Assembly: GCA_903772945.1 (NCBI GenBank)
Contig: CAICTM010000074.1
Location: 62,001-126,000, forward strand
DNA length: 64,000 nt
Direction of reading: 5' to 3'
Origin: Seminavis robusta
Taxonomy: Eukaryota > Bacillariophyta > Bacillariophyceae > Naviculales > Naviculaceae
A model generated the notes under the pieces. It searched no databases, was not told the DNA's origin, and was given only the letters and a program-made list of their open reading frames with translations. The stretch's first letter is position 1, and the number at the start of each line of letters is the position of its first letter. A program made the position numbers and the translations under genes. Of this stretch, positions 45,274 to 52,732 are shown piece by piece.

Positions 45274-45466
45274 ATGTACGGCGTTCTCATTGAAAGAATT
45301 GTTTCCATCCTCTCTGACCGGTACGATGCAGCAACCAAAAAGGGCGGGAGAACTTCTAGGTCAATTTCCACTTTGCCCAGTCTCGACAGAAAGATTCTAA
45401 AGAAAGCCTCGTCCTTCGGGACAGATTCGTCGGATAGTTCCAGCCAAGCAATGCAACGATCCCATC

Positions 45467-45763
45467 ATGGCAGAAGTGTCCAACATCCAAGAAGTGGGAA
45501 CCGGGATGAAAATGATCACGTTCAAACTCAAGACCAAAAAGATGAAGAGGCGTTTTGAAATGGTTCAATACGTGAGGATTGAGGAGGTTGCCTGCTTTGA
45601 GTATGCCACCGGTGTTGTCGAGAAGAGAACCTTTCATGTTGTGTCAGCCAACAGTGCTCTCCGCTCCATCAACGTGGTGGTGAAACAAGACAGGAACCCT
45701 GATAGCATGGCTACCTTTCTCTACTGCCATGCCAAGGAAGGATTCCGTGTTGTCGTTGCATGA
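45467..45763 (+). CDS. Small hypothetical protein, 98 aa
   Basis: An open frame with a coding-like mix of charged and hydrophobic residues: GMKMITFKLKTKKMKRRF, VQYVRIEEVACFEYATGVVE, and FLYCHAKEGFRVVVA, which suggests a small beta-rich fold. It overlaps another frame (from ATG 45274, MYGVLIERIVSILSDRYDAA) whose start context is better. The two could be exons of one gene or a frame break, but I found no clear splice pair. No known family. Confidence 0.4.
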   Translation: MAEVSNIQEVGTGMKMITFKLKTKKMKRRFEMVQYVRIEEVACFEYATGVVEKRTFHVVSANSALRSINVVVKQDRNPDSMATFLYCHAKEGFRVVVA

Positions 45764-46090
45764 GCGAGGAGCAGCCAAGCAAAGAGCCAGTAAGAAAGAA
45801 GTAGACTAGATAGATAGAAAGGAGCTACCGCTCCAACCCAGACTATACATACACATGTAAACTAAAGGAAAGAAAGTGCCTTGAAAAACAAGCTCTTCAT
45901 TGGCTCCGAGATCAGTTACCAGTATGCCTGTGAGTCAATCCTTCGGTTCTGTTGGTTTCCATGCGTGCTTAAGGTTCTGTTGGCTTCAGCGAGTTTCATT
46001 GCTTGTTGGTTTCAACGTTTCTCTCTATTCACACACTAACACTGGTGCGGTGTGAGGTCTCAAGTGTGAGCAAAGTAGGCCAGGCTGGGC
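45764..46090. other. Intergenic ~330 bp
   Basis: Nothing coding. A GTTCTGTTGG(T/C)TTC word repeats near 45947 and 45973. Confidence 0.4.
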
Positions 46091-46864
46091 TCAATCCACT
46101 TTGTCAATCTTCTTGGAGTTGCCAAGTTTGCCTCTGTTGCTGAATTCCAGTAATTCTGCACATTGTCGCATGCCGAAGTAATGTGCTATGCCAGCCCCCA
46201 AATGCCACACAGGATGCAACGACAGAGCTCCTGGAGTATCACAGGCACCATCTCTGTAGAGTTTTCGTTCAAGTTCCCAGCATATTTTTGCAACTGCAAT
46301 GAAGGTCATAGCAATGTACCAATTCAGCTGGGAATGTTTCAACCGTCTTCCACAATCACCTAGCATACCAAAATTTGTACAAATTTGAACACTAAACACC
46401 ACAGTAAAGAAAGCATAGTCGTTGGTGTAGACGTAGAGAGCCCAAATACATGCCACAAAGCCATGCAACCAACGGTAGAACGGTGCTTGTTTCCCCTTGA
46501 TGGATGACGTCAACCAAGGGTGCGTTCCTTCCATGCCATTGATCTGTGCAATTAAAAGCAAAGTCATTGGAATTTCATCCGCATACTGGGCCACTCTGGA
46601 CTGGTGAGCATGAAAGAGTGTGCTGCCTATTCCAATACCAAGGAACATGACAACTTCAGCAGCCCAAAAGGATCTGTTCAGCTTCATTTCCACACAGCGC
46701 TTCATTCCAAAAATTGCCACCATGTAAAAGGGCAGATTCGACCAAGTGTTGTAGTATTCAGCAACCCAGTCACTGTGAGCATGTTTGGCAACCAAATCCT
46801 CACACCACTGAATATTGGTAGTTCCTCGCCGAAAGTAGTCTGCCAAAGTGACGTTCTCAGCCAT
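46091..46864 (-). CDS. Alkaline ceramidase
   Basis: The 257-residue protein has about seven TM helices and the family motifs in order: WCEDL near residue 20, AEYYNTWSNLPFYMVAIFG (~35-53), GIGSTLFHAHQSRVAQYADE with IPMTLL (~78-103), CWELERKLY, and HPVWHLGAGIAHYFG near residue 220. The Ser and His in GSTLFHA, the Asp in YADEIPM and the two His of HPVWH...AHY form the zinc site and catalytic set in this family. The enzyme cleaves ceramide to sphingosine and fatty acid in ER or Golgi membranes. Length fits the family (~255-275). Start by the ATG preceding AENVTLADYF. Confidence 0.9.
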   Translation of the reverse strand: MAENVTLADYFRRGTTNIQWCEDLVAKHAHSDWVAEYYNTWSNLPFYMVAIFGMKRCVEMKLNRSFWAAEVVMFLGIGIGSTLFHAHQSRVAQYADEIPMTLLLIAQINGMEGTHPWLTSSIKGKQAPFYRWLHGFVACIWALYVYTNDYAFFTVVFSVQICTNFGMLGDCGRRLKHSQLNWYIAMTFIAVAKICWELERKLYRDGACDTPGALSLHPVWHLGAGIAHYFGMRQCAELLEFSNRGKLGNSKKIDKVD

Positions 46865-47215
46865 GTTGATGGTGTTCTGCTGCTACACAACTCTAGAAAC
46901 TTGATCTTTGTCTGGCTCGGTAGCTACCGTACGACCACTGTAGCTGCTAGAGTAGTAGTACGCTCCCTTTTGGAAAAAGTTTGGAAAAAGAGTGGTCAGC
47001 CGTATCGTAGCTTCCGCGGATGTTTGCATGGATGCATTGTCGGACGTTGGATGGTTGGATTTGGCACAAGGATAAGATTATCACAATGTCCCACCGACGC
47101 CTTCCACAGACTGGTACCGGTCGAGATTTGGATTGGATTCATTCGATTTGATTGAATCATTCGGTTCGATTGAATCGAATCATTCATCAACAAAAGCTTT
47201 CAAGGATGGGGTAAA
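46865..47215. other. Intergenic ~350 bp
   Basis: Promoter side of the ceramidase gene; ends in GATTGAATCATTC-type short repeats just before the repeat-element cluster. Confidence 0.4.
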
Positions 47216-48166
47216 CCCGTCTGTTTTCACTCCGGATTTTAAAAAGCTTAAAATTGCCACAACTGAGAACCATTTGAAACATTCCATTAAACATTCCCTT
47301 AAATCCTCAACATTCCCTTAAACATTTCTTTAAATAAGCAAACATTCCCTTAACAACATTCCCTTAAGGCTTCGAAACATTCCCTTAAGCCTTCCCGTAA
47401 ACCCCATAGAACTTTCCCTTAGCAGGAATGAACTTCCCCTTAAATAAACATTCCCTTAAATCATTCCCTTAAATCATTCCCTTAAACCTTGAACATTCCC
47501 TTAATCATCCCCTTAAATCTGGAACATTCCCTTACAGATGCCCCACGTGGAAGGGCCAGTTTCAGTCGCACTTAAAAAATAACACGAGAATAGCACGACA
47601 ACAACAACAAACCCTTCATTTGGAGATGCTGTCTTCAACCAATTCATGCTTGACACCTGTTGAGAGTTTGCATACTAGAGTGTTACAGTATACCTTGTAG
47701 AGAAGGATTAGCTCTATCTGTATGACCTAAAAGAAAGATAAAACATGTTAATGGGCTTCCACAATCGTTAGCTGAAGATGATATCTCAAAACTCGTCGAA
47801 CTGTCACGGGGCTGTTAACTTCGGCGATAGAGTGCTAGTACTCATTATCCCCTTTTATGTTTCTTTTATCAGCATCAGATGTAGATAAGGGTCATGTACA
47901 AGATAGTATATGACATGTAGTTCTCAAAACAAAGCTATCACATGTCTATTGCCTATACAAGCTGGGATAATTAGGTTTTTCGAGGTTTGTTGTTGTTCTC
48001 GTGCTTTCTCATGTTATTCTATTTCTTAAAACTGAGGAACACAGTATCCCCCGTATGACATCGTTAAACAATCCTTTAAATCTTCAATATTCCTTTAACC
48101 AGAACCAGGATTTGAGTCAGTCGTGCCAGGTGTTAAAGCCTGAATGAAAACCGTCGGACGGTCCTG
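47216..48166. mobile_element. TIR element A: CATTCCCTTAAA-array MITE-like element, split by element F
   Basis: The left end (47216) has CGTCTG then TTTTCACTCCGGATTTTAAA, and the right end (48131-48166) is its approximate inverted complement (TTAAAGCCTGAATGAAAA then CCGTCGGACGG). The interior at about 47275-47540 is a tandem array of AACATTCCCTTAAA-like units, all in one orientation. A more degraded remnant (CAATCCTTTAAATCTTCAAT) lies right of the inserted element F. No coding capacity. The ends are closely related to those of element D. Confidence 0.7.
47572..48030. mobile_element. TIR element F nested in element A, possible TTAA target duplication
   Basis: The left end reads ATAACACGAGAATAGCACGA then CAACAACAACAAACC (47579-47613). 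The right end (about 47981-48025) reads GGTTTGTTGTTGTTCTCGTG then CTTTCTCATGTTATT, an inverted match over ~35 bp. TTAA sits at both outer borders, which would fit insertion into one of the many TTAA sites of element A's array. The ends are not the CCC-type ends of known piggyBac elements. No ORF. Confidence 0.65.
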
Positions 48167-48206
48167 TCCCACCCGCTCCGCTGGCTGGTAGCCCCTGGAC
48201 TGATCT

Positions 48207-48494
48207 GGAAGTCCCCCGATGACGTCACTTTCGCGACTTCGACCCTTAGTCGGGCTACATGTAGTCACCGTTTCGCGACTTCGACTAGTGCGACTTGCAG
48301 CGCGATTTTCGCGACTTGCGCGACTTACTGCGACTTTACTAGCTTTTTACTAGTACAAAATCGCGACTTAGAACGACTTGAATCGCGACTTGCGCGTCCT
48401 GTGCGACTTTGCGTGACTTAGAACGACTGCTATCGCGACCTTAACGACTTTAGCGACTTTTTGCGACTTCCACGATCGCCAACGGGGGACTTCC
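48207..48494. mobile_element. TIR element B: GCGACTT-array element
   Basis: Bounded by GGAAGTCCCCCG (48207) and CGGGGGACTTCC (48483-48494), a 12-bp perfect inverted repeat. Almost all of the 288 bp between is made of GCGACTT/GCGACTTCG/ACGACTT words in one orientation, with short spacers. A direct TGGTAGCCCC lies at 48186-48195 and again immediately after the right end at 48495. No coding capacity. Confidence 0.6.
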
Positions 48495-48624
48495 TGGTAG
48501 CCCCCAGTAGCCCCACGCCGGGCGCATGCCTGCCGCGAAACGCCCGCCAGCGGACGTCGAGAACACTTCAGCAGCAGCAGTCGTATCTGGTATGTATGTA
48601 CATTATACCAGTATATCGTACGGG

Positions 48625-48950
48625 TACTAGCTCACATAGGTTCACAGGGGACAATAGCTGCCCGGCTCCGATTTTCGTGCTATCGTTCTGAAGCATTTGC
48701 CTTAAATTATTTGCTAAAGACATATCAAGTGTTATACAAGGCCCCTTGTCATAAGCGAAGTCAACGTTTGTCATGATTCTAATGCTAAACAGTTACAACC
48801 GACGTACAGTCCTCGGAACGATGCAACAGCGAACACATATTATTATTATTATTAAAATGGCAGTATCCAGAAATTATGTTAAGTCTTTTTCTAGGCATGC
48901 CCAGCGCTTTTTGTCCGTGTTCCTCCCTTCTGAACCTATGTGAGCTAGTA
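48625..48950. mobile_element. TIR element E, TA-flanked
   Basis: The left end CTAGCTCACATAGGTTCA (from 48627) and the right end TGAACCTATGTGAGCTAG (to 48948) are perfect inverted copies over 18 bp, with further partial match. Each is preceded or followed by TA, the target duplication of the Tc1/mariner superfamily. The 322-bp interior has no long ORF and, unlike its neighbours, no dominant tandem word. Assignment as a Tc1/mariner-type MITE is inference. Confidence 0.65.
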
Positions 48951-48980
48951 TCATAATAAAAGAAGCACGCAAGCAGCTGA

Positions 48981-49385
48981 ACCTCTGTGGAAATTCGAAT
49001 CATGCTTCCGATCGTCTCCTAAATCCTTTTTTCGTCTCCTAATTAAACTGAATCGTCTCCTATAAATAGGAGACGTTCCGTTTCGTCTTCTAAATCTTTC
49101 GTCTCCTCTTTTAAAAATCATCTCCTATTTTCAACGGGTTATCTCCTATATTTAACAGATCGTCTCCTAAGTGGATTATGTAAACTGTATGGTATCGTCT
49201 CTTAAAGCTTTCGGGTCGTCTCCTATTTCGAAACGATCGTCTTCTAATTGGAAAGTCTCCTATTGAATCGTCTCCTAAATATAGGAGACGAATGATTTCG
49301 TCTCTTAAATCATTTTTATCGTCTCCTAAGCCTTGGTGTTTCGTTTCTTAAGTTTTTTTGCCACAAATGACGTTTCCACAGAGGT
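48981..49385. mobile_element. TIR element C: ATCGTCTCCTAAAT-array element with palindromes
   Basis: Bounded by ACCTCTGTGGAAA (48981-48993) and TTTCCACAGAGGT (49373-49385), a 13-bp perfect inverted repeat. The interior is a run of about 20 CGTCTCCT/ATCTCCTA words. Two places pair the word with its own complement (near 49052 CGTCTCCTAT-AA-ATAGGAGACG, and near 49269 CGTCTCCTA-AATA-TAGGAGACG), making perfect hairpins. It abuts the left end of element D with no spacer. Confidence 0.65.
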
Positions 49386-49752
49386 CCAGGACCGTCCGAC
49401 ATTTTTCACTCAGGATTTTAAGAAATCTTGAAATTGCCACGACTGGAAACAAGCCCTTAAACAAGCCTTTAAATCTTCAACAAGCCATTAAACAAGCACT
49501 TAGAAAACAAACCCTTTTAACAACAAGCCCTTAAGGTCTCAAAACAAACCCTTAAGCCTTCGTGATATTCTCATAGAACAAGCCCTTATAATGAAGCAAA
49601 CAATCCCTTAAATAAACAAGCCCATAAAACAAATCCCTAAATCTGCAACAAGCCCCTAAATAAACAAGCCCTTAAAAACAAGCCCTTAATTGTACTTGAG
49701 TCAGTCATGTCAAGTTTTAAAGCCTGAGTGAAAAAGCGTCGGACGGCCCAGA
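49386..49752. mobile_element. TIR element D: CAAGCCCTTAAA-array MITE-like element
   Basis: The left end (49386) has CCAGGACCGTCCGAC then TTTTTCACTCAGGATTTTAA; the right end (49715-49752) has TTTTAAAGCCTGAGTGAAAA then GCGTCGGACGGCCCAG. The inverted match extends over ~40 bp and reaches GCCACGACTGG on the left. About 60-70 bp at each end match element A. The interior is a one-orientation array of AACAAGCCCTTAAA-like units, differing from element A's AACATTCCCTTAAA consistently. No coding capacity. Confidence 0.7.
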
Positions 49753-50640
49753 CCCTTGGTTGAATTAGTCTATTTATATGGTTCACAAACAGGAAGAGCA
49801 GCAGCAGAAACAACGACCACGACAACAACAAATCATAACGATCCACGAGCACGACGTGACAGTGTTTCGGCCGTCGCCCCAACAAGTATCAACCACAATC
49901 CAGGAGCAAAGGAAGCAGCAGCCAACTACAGCAGTGAAGCAAGTGCTGCTCGCACTACCACCTACGCGACAACAAGAAGAGATCGACCAGTACGATCATC
50001 TAGTGTCTGAATTATTTGATTAACCTACCATGGAGGGAACCCCACAAACAGAAAGAGCGGCAGCAGAACGACCCCTTATTATTGTTAGTCCATCCATATT
50101 TATCAACATGGTGTCAACGACGAAACGGATCAGTTACAATTATGAAGGATTCTCAGGTAACATCAAGATTAGAGACCAGCGGCACCTCAAAGAATAGAGG
50201 GCATTCTGGCTCTCAAGGAAGATGATGAAAGACTGGAAGGTGACGAGGGTGACGAATTCAGTCTTCTTATGTTTAGTTCTGAAGCCTCTCCTTTCAAATA
50301 TACTCGCGGTCGACCATGTGAGGATGGTGGTCAGAAAGCAAATGGTAAGAAGTGTTGAGATTTGATCGTTTATTGATGATTTATTCAAATCGTCCCTCCC
50401 TGACAGTGCCACTCTGCACCAACTCCATTTCCGCATTTCGATATGACACATATTTTCAAAAAGAGGAGCAGCAGCAGCAGAAGAAGCAGAAAACAGAGAA
50501 ATCCTTCGTCGCAATGCTGAAAAATGTCCATACTGGAGAGGCCGAGCGTGAGCTTTTGAATGTTTCATGGGAGATAGTCCCCACGACCCCAAGGTCTACC
50601 GGCACCCCCCGTCTCCAATGACACATGGAACAAAGAAGCA
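49753..50640. other. Low-complexity CAG/CAA-rich stretch
   Basis: Two copies of a CACAAACAG(G)AAGAG(C/G) then CAGCAGAA word lie at about 49781 and 50044, with more CAGCAG runs near 50465. Gln- and Thr-rich ORFs here are likely by-products. This may be the 5' flank of the effector fossil to the right. Confidence 0.35.
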
Positions 50641-52271
50641 ATGGGACTGGGTCTGAAGAAAATCCGCAACATCAATCTTCCCAAATCAGTTCCTGCTTAT
50701 TCAAAGAATTACAGGGAATCCGTTTCCATTGGTTTGCGTCTGGGGTCTGGTTTTGGAAAGACACATGTTCTAACTGAGGCTCCTGCTCTCCTAGGTCTTG
50801 CACAATGCAGCAGCGTTTATATCACCTACAATCACGATCAACAACTTGGAGCAGACAAGAAAAAAACAAAGGAAGCAGCCCTTCTGCGACTGATTCTGGC
50901 GAGTCATGGGTTTAGCTCCATTGCGTGCGCAAATTTTTTTGAGGATTCAACTTCAGAACGGTTGTTGGAAGCTCCTATTCAGAGTCTTGAAGATCTAGCT
51001 GTGACCACATTCCGAAAGGTGGCAAAGAATGGAGATTTTGTGTTGGCCGCAGATGAATTAGCACAACTAGGCACGGAGGCTGCAAAGCAAGTTGTTTCGC
51101 TCCTGTCGCTTTTGTGCTTCCGTTATTATGAGGCCACGGGGGCGATATGTACAGTTTTGGTCTCATCGTTGAACGATGCAGTGTTCACGACCACCAGCGG
51201 AAGAGGAATAATTGACTGGGTACCAGATCGTGCAACTGCTGAAACGGTTGATTTTTTCGGGCGCAAATTGCCCCAGCAGAGGAGGGAGCACTTCAGTGCC
51301 CTTGCCAAATCCATATGTGGTGCTCACATGCGCTCGATTGTGATCTGCTTCACTGAGATGAGCGTGGGCAGCCTGCCATCCGTGGAAACAATGTTTAACC
51401 AGATGAAATCACACATGGGGGTCAAATTGGGTGACCACCATTACAGTGCGATTGTTAAGCGTGTCCAGGAGGATTGTATATTCTCGATGACTTGAACCCT
51501 AACTGCAGCCAGGAAGTTGAAGAGCTCGTTGATGACAATGGGGTGCTGTGCCCTGTCTTTATTCAGCAAGCCTTCGCCAAGAAGAGGGAGGAATCGAGCG
51601 ATCACTTGAAGAATCTTTTCCAAACTTTTGCTGAGATTCATGCTGACGGGAAGGACTTCAAGGAAGCAGCGATGCATTTTGATCTGTTTCGGGCCAGCCT
51701 TGGAGTTCCTGTTGTTCCCAGAAGTGCCAGAATTGGATTAGCTACAATGAAGTCGGGCTTCTCCCAAGAGTGGTTTCGGCAGTTGAATTTTCCAGACGTG
51801 ATGACGCTTAGCACCAGGGATCTACTGAAGTGCCTCCCGAAGCAGGGCAGTCCGAAGAAGGAAGTTGTTCCATCAGAAACTAAACCAACTGTGGGAAGCT
51901 ACTATCACCCTGGAACCGAAGGGCACCCCTTGATTGACAGAAGCTATGTCGCAGTGCATTCTACCACTGGAGAATATTGTTTGCTTCTCACACAGGAGAA
52001 GGTGAATGATGACTTCGGTGCTGCATCCAGTGCCCTCGACAAGGCAGCGTCAATGTTGTTCCAAAAGTGGAAGTTCACCAAGATTCTTCTAGTCGTCAAT
52101 GTCATCGGCGCGAACCAGAACACTCGGGCTCAACGAACGCTTGAATGGCCATACATTCTGATCCGCGACAATGATGAGGCCAAGGCCTACTATTCGGTGA
52201 ACTTTGCTGATTTGATATGGTATGCTTGTGACAGCCACCTTCTGAAGCACTCCAAGAAGGTGAAGAAGTGA
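50641..52271 (+). pseudogene. Crinkler/RHS-type NTPase-nuclease effector fossil
   Basis: The left part carries a P-loop ATPase region with a Walker-A-like LGSGFGKTHVL and an ITYNHDQQL segment that recur in eukaryotic Crinkler/RHS-type proteins. The right part carries a restriction-endonuclease-like region: HPLIDRSYVAV, then a LLLTQEK core, with a late LDKAASMLFQKWKF and SVNFADLIW. Published comparative work ties this NTPase-plus-nuclease architecture to transposon-derived effectors. The copy appears broken, with about one break, and is old enough to lack a clear N-terminal header domain. It sits immediately left of a Mutator-like transposase fossil. Confidence 0.6.
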
Positions 52272-52732
52272 GTCAACCCTACTATGGGGTGTCCGCGTGG
52301 GTAATAGCATATGCGGAACAAGACACATGAACAAGTGGTCTGATCTCTATCTAGAAGATTCGAGCCCCTTGACTAGATATATTTAAGGATGTCCCACGGG
52401 GTATACAGTTTTAGTTTTAAGAAATTATTAGCTCACTTTTTTGAGAGCTCTCGAAATAGATAAAGTGGACCTTAGCTCTCACATTTATTCTATGATTTCG
52501 TGGGAATCCGGAACCTCCGACCTCATCATTGAATCTCCAAAGCATGTCTCACCATTCACTTCTGCTGAAATGTTGGCTTTTCGTCTCACATAGTTGGCGA
52601 CTTGGTTGGCTAGCCATTGGCTTTTTGCCAACTATGAATGAGGGACAGGTAATCTGCCCTTGATGAATGTGTCGGCATCACCAATTTGTTGATTTTGGGC
52701 AGAACAGACATTAGACAACAGCCACAACAAAC

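Noticed and set aside
47275-47540. CCCTTAAA array as telomeric or subtelomeric repeat
   Set aside because: The unit is 12-14 bp with a CATT or CAAG part and is not the CCCTAA type. It is bounded by TIRs and flanked by ordinary DNA on both sides.
47275-49690. CRISPR array
   Set aside because: The repeated words are short, variable and adjacent, without unique spacers of constant length, and this is a eukaryotic nuclear context.
49756-50023. Gln/Thr-rich ORFs as genes
   Set aside because: CAG/CAA runs keep several frames open at once; no folded segment or good start context was seen.
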